Shown here piece after piece: positions 23,296 through 31,567 of a stretch of 64,000 nucleotides of DNA. Every line of letters starts with the position of its first letter. The first letter of the stretch is position 1. The notes below the pieces were generated by a model. That model saw only the letters and a program-made list of their open reading frames with translations. It ran no database searches and had not been told where the DNA came from. The translations under genes and the position numbers were made by a program. Source of the DNA: JAFGJU01 sp964570935 (lineage in GTDB: Bacteria > Eisenbacteria > RBG-16-71-46 > JAFGJU01); NCBI GenBank assembly GCA_964570935.1, contig CAZMZP010000075.1, positions 1 through 64,000 of the forward strand, in the 5' to 3' direction.

Positions 23296-25599
23296 ATGGA
23301 AGACCTGACAGGCAAAACCATTTCCCATTACAGAGTGTCCGCGCGCCTGGGCGCCGGCGGCATGGGCGTCGTGTACGGCGCCGAAGACACGAAACTCAAA
23401 CGTCCGGTGGCTCTAAAGTTCATATCCCCGGAACTGACCACGGACCCGGAGGCCAAGGAGCGCTTCGTCCACGAGGCTCAGACGGCCTCGTCGTTTGACC
23501 ATCCCAGCATCTGCACGATACACGAAATAGACGAAACTCCCGACGGACAGTTGTTTATAGTGATGCCGTTCTACAGCGGCCAGACCCTCGACGATAGGAT
23601 TCGGCGAGGCCCGCTTCCTCTTGAGACAGCGCTGGACATCTCGGTGCGAGTTGTCGAGGGACTCGCCATGGCGCACGGACGAGGGGTCGTCCACAGGGAC
23701 ATCAAGCCCGCCAATATCTTTGTGATGGACGATGGCCAGGTGAAGATTCTGGATTTTGGGCTGGCAAAGCTCGGGGGTCTGTCCAAGCTGACCAGGCCGG
23801 GCTTCACGGTCGGGACTATGGCATACATGGCCCCGGAGCAGCTGAAGGGTGAAGAAGTCGACGGGAGAGCGGACATCTGGTCCATGGGAGTCGTCCTTTA
23901 CGAAACACTGTCCGGACGGCCTCCGTTCAAGGCAGACTATCCCGAGGCGCTAATCTACTCCGTACTCAGCACTGAGCCGGCGCCGCTCGGCAGCGGGGTC
24001 GGCGACCCCGCTGGAACGCTGGACCGCATAATCACCAGGGCGCTTGCCAAGAACCGGGAGTCCAGGTACCAGAGCGCAGAGGACCTCCTTCAGGCTCTGC
24101 AGGGCGTTCGGGATGGCCATGCTGTGGCCGGGGACACAGAACAGCGCCATTCCCCCAAACAGGTTCCTTCAATCGCCGTGCTGCCGTTCGCGGACCTGAG
24201 CCCGTCCAGAGACCAGGAGTATTTCTGCGACGGGATGGCCGAAGAGATCATAAACGCCCTCACGCGGGTTGACGGCCTCAAGGTGGTCGCGCGCACTTCC
24301 GCCTTCGCCTTCAAAGGAAAGAGTGATGACATCCGCGACATCGGCAGACGGCTTTCCGTTCAGACTGTCATGGAAGGCGGCGTGCGCAAAGCCGGCGACA
24401 GGCTTCGAATCACCGTGCAGCTCGTAGACGTGACCGACGGCTATCAGCTATGGTCTGAGCGGTTTGACCGGCAGCTCGAGGACGTGTTCGCGGTCCAGGA
24501 CGAGATCTCCAGGGCCATTGTGGACAAACTGAAAGTGGAACTTTTGCACGACGAGATGGTCGAAGTGCTGAAGCGCTCCACCTCCAACGTCGAGGCGTAC
24601 CAGCTGTACCTGGAGGGGCGCTACCACTGGAACAGGCGGACGGCCACCGGGCTCGCGAAGTCGATCGCGCTCTTCCACAAGGCCGTCGCGTTGGACCCGG
24701 GCTACGCGCTTGCACACGCTGGTCTGGCCGACGCTTACAACATTCTCACCGGCTTCGGCGAGGGCCCGGACGAAGAGCTGTTCAAGAAGGCGGAGGACGC
24801 GGCGGCCAAGGCGCTGAGCATCGACGGCCGCTTGGCAGAGGCGCACACGGCGCTCGCGTACGCACGAGCAGGGCGCTGGGATTGGGCCGGCGCCGAGAGG
24901 CAGTACGCCAAGGCCATGGAGCTTAACCCGGACTACGCCCCTGCGCAGCAATGGTTTGCTTCGTACCTGGTGGCCATGGGCAGGTTTGACGAGGCCCTTC
25001 GCCGCATGAAGACAGCCCGGCAGCTCGACCCGCTGTCCCTGATCATCAATCTCGGGGAGGCCAACGTGCACTACTACGCCGGGCAGTGGGACGGAGCCGA
25101 GGAGCAGTGCAGAAAGGTCCTCGAGTTGGATCCTGGCTTCGCGCTCGCGCACCAGCGTCTGGGGGCGATCTACTTACAAAAGGGGGCGCACGAGAGGGGG
25201 CTGGAGGAGTTGGCTGTGTCGGCTAACCTCCTTTCCGGTGATAGAATGCCGATACTCCCGTGGCTCGGATTCGGATACGGGATCGCCGGGAGGGCGTCCG
25301 ATGCTGGCAAGGTGCTGGATGAGCTTGAGGCCCTGTCCAGGGAGCGTCACGTCCCAGGGACCATGTTTGCCATGGTCTACGCCGGCATGGGAGACAAAGA
25401 GCGCGTGATTCGTATGTTGCGGAAGGCATTTCAGGAGCGGGAAAGCTCGCTGATAACGCTGAAAGTGGAGCCGGTATTCAGAAGTCTCCGTTCAGACCCG
25501 GCTTTCCAGGCGATACTCGAAGACATGGGGCTCGCGGGGCCGCCGCGACGCTCCGCTAGTGGGGCAGTTCTCGGAGAGAATACGCATGAAAAGACGTGA
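23296..25599 (+). CDS. Ser/Thr protein kinase with TolB-like and TPR domains
   Basis: The 767-residue protein begins with a Hanks-type kinase: glycine loop LGAGGMGVVYGAED, catalytic loop HRDIKPANIF, DFG at DFGLAKL and activation segment VGTMAYMAPEQ (about residues 12-270). Next comes a FlgO/TolB-like domain (IAVLPFADLSPSRDQEYFCDGMAEEII, about 290-430), then TPR repeats to the end. No membrane helix separates kinase and repeats, so it is probably cytoplasmic. This kinase-TPR architecture is common in Acidobacteria, Gemmatimonadota and FCB candidate phyla. It overlaps the DUF1003 gene by 14 bases and may be opposed by the upstream phosphatase. Confidence 0.93.
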   Translation: MEDLTGKTISHYRVSARLGAGGMGVVYGAEDTKLKRPVALKFISPELTTDPEAKERFVHEAQTASSFDHPSICTIHEIDETPDGQLFIVMPFYSGQTLDDRIRRGPLPLETALDISVRVVEGLAMAHGRGVVHRDIKPANIFVMDDGQVKILDFGLAKLGGLSKLTRPGFTVGTMAYMAPEQLKGEEVDGRADIWSMGVVLYETLSGRPPFKADYPEALIYSVLSTEPAPLGSGVGDPAGTLDRIITRALAKNRESRYQSAEDLLQALQGVRDGHAVAGDTEQRHSPKQVPSIAVLPFADLSPSRDQEYFCDGMAEEIINALTRVDGLKVVARTSAFAFKGKSDDIRDIGRRLSVQTVMEGGVRKAGDRLRITVQLVDVTDGYQLWSERFDRQLEDVFAVQDEISRAIVDKLKVELLHDEMVEVLKRSTSNVEAYQLYLEGRYHWNRRTATGLAKSIALFHKAVALDPGYALAHAGLADAYNILTGFGEGPDEELFKKAEDAAAKALSIDGRLAEAHTALAYARAGRWDWAGAERQYAKAMELNPDYAPAQQWFASYLVAMGRFDEALRRMKTARQLDPLSLIINLGEANVHYYAGQWDGAEEQCRKVLELDPGFALAHQRLGAIYLQKGAHERGLEELAVSANLLSGDRMPILPWLGFGYGIAGRASDAGKVLDELEALSRERHVPGTMFAMVYAGMGDKERVIRMLRKAFQERESSLITLKVEPVFRSLRSDPAFQAILEDMGLAGPPRRSASGAVLGENTHEKT

Positions 25600-26305
25600 A
25601 GACCTCGTCGTGTGCCAGGTGTGCAAGAAACGGAAGCGCCTGAGCGAAGTCCTGCCTGCCGGGATGGTGCGGGATTCAGTCGTGGAAGTAATAAAAAAGA
25701 CTCACCCCGACTGGTCCCCGGACGGGTTTGTGTGCACGTCCGACCTGAACCACTTCAGGACGGAGTACGTCAGGCGGGCGCTGGAGGTGGAGAGGGGAGA
25801 GCTCTCGGCCCTGGAGAACGAAGTCGTCAGAAGCCTCAAGGAGCAGGAAACCCTTTCCAAGAACGTCAACGCGGAGTTTGAAAGCCGGCTGACGTTCGGC
25901 GAGCGGATAGCAGACAAAGTCGCCGATTTCGGAGGCAGCTGGCGCTTCCTGATAATCTTTGGCTCCGTGCTTGTGCTTTGGGTGGGGATCAACTCAGTCG
26001 TGATGCTCTTGAGGCCGTTCGACCCCTACCCCTTCATTCTATTGAACCTCATCCTGTCCTGCCTCGCGGCCGCCCAGGCTCCGATTATCATGATGAGCCA
26101 GAACAGACAGGAGGCCAAGGACAGGCTGCGGAGCGAACACGATTACAAGATCAACCTCCGGGCCGAGCTGGAGATCCGCCATCTTCATGCAAAGGTCGAC
26201 CAGTTGATGAACCACCAGTGGCAAAGGCTGATGGAAATCCAGGAAATCCAGACCGAGCTTATGCAGCAATTAGTCCCCGGGACGCGGCCGCAAGACGAAA
26301 GCTAG
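25586..26305 (+). CDS. DUF1003 membrane protein
   Basis: The 239-residue protein has an N-terminal Cys pair (VCQVCKKRKRLSE) with a second Cys in GFVCTSDL, which together may bind zinc, then a coiled linker and the DUF1003 core: LTFGERIADKVADFGGSWRFLIIFG, a helix LVLWVGINSVVM, a loop FDPYPFILLNL and a second helix, then QNRQEAKDRLRSEHDYKIN. The function of DUF1003 is unknown. ATG 25586 lies inside the kinase gene and has GGAGAG upstream, so translation is probably coupled. The C-terminal helix (HLHAKVDQLMNHQWQRLMEIQ) fits the family. Confidence 0.88.
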   Translation: MKRREDLVVCQVCKKRKRLSEVLPAGMVRDSVVEVIKKTHPDWSPDGFVCTSDLNHFRTEYVRRALEVERGELSALENEVVRSLKEQETLSKNVNAEFESRLTFGERIADKVADFGGSWRFLIIFGSVLVLWVGINSVVMLLRPFDPYPFILLNLILSCLAAAQAPIIMMSQNRQEAKDRLRSEHDYKINLRAELEIRHLHAKVDQLMNHQWQRLMEIQEIQTELMQQLVPGTRPQDES

Positions 26306-26462
26306 ACCGTTTCCCCATTCTCGCCGCCCCGCGAGCCGACCGAGGCTCCGTCCTTTTGTGTTGACCAAATCCCTCCCTGACTGTACCGTTTTGCCTGGAT
26401 ACGAGTTCTATCGCTTGTTCTGGAGCCCGGGGCGAATCTGCTCTTTCCGAAAGGAGGAAAGA

Positions 26463-27698
26463 ATGCCCGTTTCATCCAGGAACCGAGTCTTCTTCCTGCC
26501 GCTCGCCGTGTTTCTTCTTGCCATGATTCCCTTCCTCGTGTTTTCAGCCCGTGCAGACGGCCAGCCGCCGCCCGAGCAGGTCGGCGCGGTTGGCGTCGCG
26601 GAGGCGGCGCCTGATTCGGTCCTCCTCATGTTGACGCCAGTGGGGCACTTGACCGCTTCAGACACGCCCAGCGACGAGGGCGGGAGCATGACGGTCAAGT
26701 GGACCGAGCCCGAGAACGCCGCCCAGCTCGGCCTCACGTACAGAGTCATGAGAGCCGAGAGCCACCAGGGCCAGTACGCGGAGGTCTGCGAGCTTGCGGC
26801 GGGGGAGCACGAGTACGTGGACGCGGGACTCACTGACGGCAAGCAGTACTGCTACAAAGTGCTGTCGGTCGTGGGGCCCAGTGTCGCCGAGTCGGCGCCG
26901 ACCTTGCCCGCCTTTCCCAGGGGCAACTGGTTCAGGATGTTCCGGCTCAACGCCCTGGTGCTTCTCATAATCTTCTCCAGCTCCGTCCTCTTCTACATCG
27001 CGCGAGCTCGCGGGGGCAAGCCCATCTACATCAGAAAGATCGCCGGCCTGAACGCCGTGGACGAGGCCGTGGGCAGGGCCACGGAAATGGGCAAGAAAAT
27101 CCTCTACATCCCCGGCATCATGAGCATCGACGAAATACAGACCATCGCCAGTCTGGCCATCCTGGGACACGTCGCGAAGCTGAGCGCCCAGTACAACGCC
27201 GATTTGGAGGTCCCCAACAAGGACCCGCTCACGTTCGCGTCGGCCCGGGAAACCGTGAGGGAAGCGTATCTCGAGGCGGGAAGGCCCGACCTGTTCAGGG
27301 AAGAGATGGTCAACTACGTGACCTACGACCAGTTCGCGTACACGGCCTCGGTCACCGGCAAGATGGTGCGGGAGAAGCCGGCCACGAACTTCCTGATAGG
27401 CTCCTTCTACGCCGAGAGCCTTCTTCTGGCCGAGACCGGGCAGTCAGTGGGCGCGATTCAGATCTCCGGCACGGCGGAGGTCGCGCAGCTCCCGTTCTTC
27501 GTGGTGGCGTGCGACTACACGCTCATCGGCGAGGAACTGTACGCGGCCAGCGCCTATCTATCCAGAGAGCCAGTCCTCCTGGGAAGCATAAAGGGACAGG
27601 ACCTCACCAAGCTCCTCCTCATGCTTGCTCTTGGACTCGGCGTTATTCTTGAGTCTTTCGGTTTGGCTTTTGTTAAAGACGCCTTCAGGATGCAGTGA
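26463..27698 (+). CDS. FN3-like/DUF6754-type membrane protein, first of a four-gene set
   Basis: The 411-residue protein has a signal peptide or N-terminal anchor (FFLPLAVFLLAMIPFLVFSARA), a fibronectin-III-like domain outside (MTVKWTEPENAAQLGLTYRVM to QYCYKVLSVVGP), a membrane helix (ALVLLIIFSSSVLFYIARA, about 162-180), and a cytoplasmic-looking alpha/beta domain with MGKKILYIPGIMSIDEIQTIASL and SFYAESLLLAETGQ, then a last helix near the C-terminus. I believe it corresponds to DUF6754, without functional annotation. ATG 26463 follows AAAGGAGG. Gaps to the next three membrane genes are 10-26 bases, so they form one operon. Confidence 0.7.
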   Translation: MPVSSRNRVFFLPLAVFLLAMIPFLVFSARADGQPPPEQVGAVGVAEAAPDSVLLMLTPVGHLTASDTPSDEGGSMTVKWTEPENAAQLGLTYRVMRAESHQGQYAEVCELAAGEHEYVDAGLTDGKQYCYKVLSVVGPSVAESAPTLPAFPRGNWFRMFRLNALVLLIIFSSSVLFYIARARGGKPIYIRKIAGLNAVDEAVGRATEMGKKILYIPGIMSIDEIQTIASLAILGHVAKLSAQYNADLEVPNKDPLTFASARETVREAYLEAGRPDLFREEMVNYVTYDQFAYTASVTGKMVREKPATNFLIGSFYAESLLLAETGQSVGAIQISGTAEVAQLPFFVVACDYTLIGEELYAASAYLSREPVLLGSIKGQDLTKLLLMLALGLGVILESFGLAFVKDAFRMQ

Positions 27699-27724
27699 CA
27701 TAGAGGGGTAAAGGAGGTTAAGAC

Positions 27725-28387
27725 ATGCGCAAACAGGTCCCACTGCTTCTGACGTTTTGCGCAGGGATGATTCCGATCATTGCGCTGTTTGTGCCGGAGA
27801 GACACGTCAGCACCGTCAGCACGACGCTGGACTCCTGGCTGATAATAGTCGCCGGATTCGCCCTGCTGCTGGGTGTCGTGAACGTCATCCAGATGAACAC
27901 GAACAAGATAAAGAGAAGAAGTTCGGGCTGGCCTTACGCCATCGTGCTTCTGGCGGGGCTGGCAATAATGGGCACCTTCGGGTTCGCGGGCGCCTTCGGT
28001 GGGTTCGGCGGGATCGTCACCCGCCCGGACGGCACGTCCACGCCGTTCGACTGGCTGTACCAGAACGCGTTCCTTCCGCTCCAGGGCACGATGTTCGCCC
28101 TCCTGGCCTTCTTCATGGCCAGCGCCTCGTACAGGGCGTTCCGGGCCAGGAACGTGGAGGCCACCATTCTTCTCGTCGCGGCCCTCATCGTGATGTTTGG
28201 GCGGATTCCGTTCGGCGAGATGATCTCCAAATGGTGGCCGCTCACGACGGAGTGGATCATGGCCAGGCCCAACATGGCCGCGCAGCGCGGCATCATGATT
28301 GGAGCCGGGTTGGGCGCGGCCTCGATGGCTCTCAGAGTGATTGTAGGAATCGAACGGTCGTACCTTGGGCTTGGCAAAGGCGAATAG
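27725..28387 (+). CDS. Unknown five-helix membrane protein of the four-gene set
   Basis: The 220-residue protein has about five to six membrane helices (LLLTFCAGMIPIIALFVP; WLIIVAGFALLLGVVNVIQM; IVLLAGLAIMGTFGFAGAF; TMFALLAFFMASASYRAF; ATILLVAALIVMFGRI) and no recognisable family signature. Short loops and Arg-rich cytoplasmic turns suggest a scaffold or channel rather than an enzyme. A GGAGG site precedes ATG 27725. Position and spacing tie it to the FN3-like protein before and the anchored alpha/beta protein after. Confidence 0.65.
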   Translation: MRKQVPLLLTFCAGMIPIIALFVPERHVSTVSTTLDSWLIIVAGFALLLGVVNVIQMNTNKIKRRSSGWPYAIVLLAGLAIMGTFGFAGAFGGFGGIVTRPDGTSTPFDWLYQNAFLPLQGTMFALLAFFMASASYRAFRARNVEATILLVAALIVMFGRIPFGEMISKWWPLTTEWIMARPNMAAQRGIMIGAGLGAASMALRVIVGIERSYLGLGKGE

Positions 28388-28400
28388 AGAGGAGAATGCG

Positions 28401-29276
28401 ATGAACCTAGAACGAATAATGCAGGTTGATAGGCGCATCATCTACCTCTTCGTCGCCGTGGGTACGATTCTGCCTATCATTTTTGTGATTGGACTTCCGG
28501 TTTCGATCACTCCACCCGTGCAGATGGCGTTTGACAGGATAGAGAACCAGCTCAAGGCGGGCGACGTGGTTCTGGTCTCCTTCGACTACGGTCCTTCCTC
28601 CGCCCCCGAGAACGCGCCCATGGCCGACGCGTTCCTGCGACACTGTTTCTCAAAGGGCATCAAGGTCATAGTGATAGCTCTCTATCCTCTCGGCGGGCTC
28701 TCGGAGGCCGTGAGCGAGCTCAACAAGGTCGTGGCCGAGTTTCCGGACCTCGAGTACGGCGTCGACTACGTGAATCTCGGGTACAAGGACGGAGCCCAGG
28801 CCGCTATGCGGAAGATGAACGAGAACATCCACGAGGTCTTCCCGACGGACTTGCGGGGCACTCCGCTCAATCAGATTCCCATGATGAAGGACGTGAAGAA
28901 CTACGCGGACGTCAAGCTCTGCATCACTCTCGCGACCGGCATCATAGGCGAATGGTGGGCGAACCTCGTCAACGCGCAGTTCGGCCTGCCCGTCATCGTG
29001 GGGCCCACGGCGGTCTCGGCGCCCAAGTACTACGCCTACTTGGAGGCAAAGCAGATGGCCGGTCTCCTGGGAGGGCTCAAGGGCGCTTCCGAGTACGAGA
29101 GACTTGTGGTTAACAAGTACCCTCATCTCGCCGAGGTGTACGCCACTCCGGGCATGTACACCGCCACGAAGGGTATGGACGTGCAGTCGATAGTTCATCT
29201 CATCATGATCGCGTTCATCGTTCTCGGTAACGTGGTTTACTTCACTGGGAAAAGAAAACCACGCAAGGCCGCATAG
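28401..29276 (+). CDS. Membrane-anchored alpha/beta protein of the four-gene set
   Basis: The 291-residue protein has a membrane helix at each end (IIYLFVAVGTILPIIFVIGL near residue 14-33; VHLIMIAFIVLGNVVYF near the C-terminus) enclosing about 230 residues of alternating beta and alpha elements: VVLVSFDYGPSSAPE, GIKVIVIALYPLGG, LEYGVDYVNLGYKDG, LPVIVGPTAVSAPKYY. This resembles a Rossmann-like or periplasmic-binding-like fold held between two anchors. I do not recognise the family. ATG 28401 follows AGAGGAG. It is the only non-membrane domain of appreciable size among the last three genes and may be the sensing or catalytic part. Confidence 0.65.
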   Translation: MNLERIMQVDRRIIYLFVAVGTILPIIFVIGLPVSITPPVQMAFDRIENQLKAGDVVLVSFDYGPSSAPENAPMADAFLRHCFSKGIKVIVIALYPLGGLSEAVSELNKVVAEFPDLEYGVDYVNLGYKDGAQAAMRKMNENIHEVFPTDLRGTPLNQIPMMKDVKNYADVKLCITLATGIIGEWWANLVNAQFGLPVIVGPTAVSAPKYYAYLEAKQMAGLLGGLKGASEYERLVVNKYPHLAEVYATPGMYTATKGMDVQSIVHLIMIAFIVLGNVVYFTGKRKPRKAA

Positions 29277-29286
29277 GAGGTCCGTC

Positions 29287-29919
29287 ATGCCAGGTTTGGG
29301 CACATGGCTAGCTGCATTCTTTACGCTATGCATGCTTAGCTTTCTATACAAGGACAATCCGTTTTTTAGGTTTGCCGAGAGTTTCTTCGCCGGTCTTTCG
29401 CTCGGCTACTACATCGGTATCGTCGCGAACCAGACCATAAAGCCGAATCTGGTGCTCCCGTTGGCGCAGGAGTTTTCCGCCAACTGGCACCTGCTGTTCG
29501 CCGGCGGACTGGGCGTCATGCTGTACTTCCGCTACATAAAGCGGGTGGCCTGGGTGAGCAGGTGGGCGCTGGCCGTGTACGTTGGCTACTACGTTGGCGT
29601 CAACATGATGCAGAAGCTCCACGGAGAGGTACTGCCGCAGGTCGGCGACACGATGCTCTCCCTGAGCTGGAACGGTCTCGGGACGCTCTGGAATCTGGTG
29701 ATGGTGGTGGGCGTGCTCTCAGTGCTCATCTACTTCTACTTCTCCGCCGAGCACAAGGGCGCGATCGGGGGCGTATCCAGGGTCGGCATCTGGTTCCTGA
29801 TGGTGTCTTTCGGAGCCGCGTTCGGCTACACGGTGATGGGCCGTATCTCGCTGCTCATAGGCAGGATGGTCTTCCTGGTGAACGAGTGGGCGCGGCCTTT
29901 GATCGGCCTGATCACGTAG
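29287..29919 (+). CDS. Unknown membrane protein, last of the four-gene set
   Basis: The 210-residue protein has about five to six membrane helices (WLAAFFTLCMLSFLYK; FAGLSLGYYIGIVAN; HLLFAGGLGVMLYF; LWNLVMVVGVLSVLIYFYF; GIWFLMVSFGAAFGYTVMG). Conserved-looking features are the NQTIKPN loop and the Gly/Tyr-rich helix ALAVYVGYYVGVNMM. No family is recognised. It begins 10 bases after the previous gene, with GGAGG upstream. The Tat-exported TldD homologue starts about 90 bases later, possibly in the same transcript. Confidence 0.65.
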   Translation: MPGLGTWLAAFFTLCMLSFLYKDNPFFRFAESFFAGLSLGYYIGIVANQTIKPNLVLPLAQEFSANWHLLFAGGLGVMLYFRYIKRVAWVSRWALAVYVGYYVGVNMMQKLHGEVLPQVGDTMLSLSWNGLGTLWNLVMVVGVLSVLIYFYFSAEHKGAIGGVSRVGIWFLMVSFGAAFGYTVMGRISLLIGRMVFLVNEWARPLIGLIT

Positions 29920-30007
29920 GCCGCGTTACCCGGGTCCGGGTCCGGCCCGCGGACCGGCGGGCAGGGACGCGTGTGCGCTTCCGGGCTCCGGCCGGAATGG
30001 AGGAGGC

Positions 30008-31537
30008 ATGAGTCTAAGCGATGTCCTCGGGGAGAGAATCCCAAGAAGACAGTTTCTGAGACGGACAGTAAAAGGAGGGATTGTGCTTGTAGGGGCTCCC
30101 GTTATGGCGAGCTTTCTCTCGCCGGAGGAAGCCGCCGCCCAGGAGAAAGCGCTGAGTGACGTCTTCAAGAAAGACGACCTCACCTCGGTTCTCAAAGAGG
30201 CCCTGGCCGGTGGAGGCGATTTCGCCGACGTCTACGTAGAGCGGGTGTTCACGACCACGATCAGCTACTCCGAGAGCAAGGTCCAAAGCGTGAGATACGG
30301 GCTGGACAGCGGGGCCGGCGTCAGGGTCATCAAGGGTGACCAGACCGGATACGCGTACTGCGAGGAGTTCAGCAAGGGCGCTCTCAACAAGGCGGCGCGC
30401 ACCGCCGGAGAAATCGCGAGCGGACCGGCCAGACAGAAGATCGCCAAGCTGTCCGTCAGGAGCTCCGTGAATCACGTCCCGTACACTGTGGATCCCATGA
30501 CGGTCAGGGAAAAAGAGAAGGTCCGCATGGTGGAAACGGCGGACAGGGCGGCGCGTGAGGTGGACCCGCGGGTCGCCCAGGTGACGATACTGTACCAGGA
30601 GTCCATGAAAAACTTCGTCCTGGCCAACTCCGAGGGCGTCTACGTGAGCGACGAGCTTCCGATGATGTGGTTCACGATAGACGCGGTGGCCAGGGACGGG
30701 GACAAGAGAAGGCCGGGCTACCTCCGGCAGTCGGCCAGAAAGGGTTTCGAGTTCTTCAACGACAACGACCCCGCGAAGGCGGGCGCGAGAGCGGCCAGGC
30801 AGGCCGTGCTCATGCTCGACTCGCGGCCCGCGCCCATGGGCGAGATGCCGGTCGTGCTGGCGTCCGGCGGCGGCGTGATGTTCCATGAGGCCGTGGGGCA
30901 CGGCCTGGAAGCCGACGGCGTGAAGAATCAGACCTCCATGTTCACCGGGAAGGTGGGCCAGAAGGTCGGCAGCGAACACGTCACGCTGCTTGACGACCCC
31001 ACGCTGCCGAACCTCAGGGGAAGCTACAACTTCGACGACGAGGGAACGCTCGCGCGGAGCAAAGTGCTGATAGAAAAGGGCGTCCTCAAGGGCTACTTGA
31101 ACGACCTTCTGACCGCAACGTACCTGGGCGCGGCGCCTACCGGAAACGGCCGGCGTGAGTCCTACAGGGACTACCCTCTCGTCAGGATGTCCAACACGTA
31201 CCTGGCGACGGGCGAGCTCGAGGCAGAGGAGATAATCGCCGCCACGGAGAAGGGGATTTTCGCCAAGGAGCTCGGTGGGGGAGAAGTGGACACGTCTTCC
31301 GGCAACTTCACGTTCGCGGTCCGGGAAGCCTATCTCATAGAGAACGGGAAGTTGGGCGCGCCCATACTCGGCGCGACACTGATCGGGAACGGGCCGGAAA
31401 CGATGAAGCGGATCGACATGGTCGGTAACGACATCTCTTACTGGCCGGGCACGTGCGGGAAGGGACAGTGGGTCCCGGTCACGAGCGGCGCGCCCACTCT
31501 CAGAATCGCGCGCATCACAATAGGCGGAAGAGAATAG
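30008..31537 (+). CDS. tldD: TldD-family metalloprotease with Tat signal
   Basis: The 509-residue protein matches TldD: a N-terminal domain (GGDFADVYVERVFTTTISYSE), the zinc motif HEAVGHGLEADG (HExxxH) and a C-terminal Cys ligand region GTCGKGQWVP. TldD/TldE heterodimers degrade unfolded peptides and mature RiPP precursors, normally in the cytoplasm. Here residues 11-40 read PRRQFLRRTVKGGIVLVGAP followed by a hydrophobic stretch and an Ala-rich AAAQ end, a textbook twin-arginine signal, so it should be exported folded. ATG 30008 has GGAGG upstream. The PmbA partner follows 30 bases later. Confidence 0.92.
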   Translation: MSLSDVLGERIPRRQFLRRTVKGGIVLVGAPVMASFLSPEEAAAQEKALSDVFKKDDLTSVLKEALAGGGDFADVYVERVFTTTISYSESKVQSVRYGLDSGAGVRVIKGDQTGYAYCEEFSKGALNKAARTAGEIASGPARQKIAKLSVRSSVNHVPYTVDPMTVREKEKVRMVETADRAAREVDPRVAQVTILYQESMKNFVLANSEGVYVSDELPMMWFTIDAVARDGDKRRPGYLRQSARKGFEFFNDNDPAKAGARAARQAVLMLDSRPAPMGEMPVVLASGGGVMFHEAVGHGLEADGVKNQTSMFTGKVGQKVGSEHVTLLDDPTLPNLRGSYNFDDEGTLARSKVLIEKGVLKGYLNDLLTATYLGAAPTGNGRRESYRDYPLVRMSNTYLATGELEAEEIIAATEKGIFAKELGGGEVDTSSGNFTFAVREAYLIENGKLGAPILGATLIGNGPETMKRIDMVGNDISYWPGTCGKGQWVPVTSGAPTLRIARITIGGRE

Positions 31538-31567
31538 AAAACGCACGAGAGTTAGCGGAGGACAATG

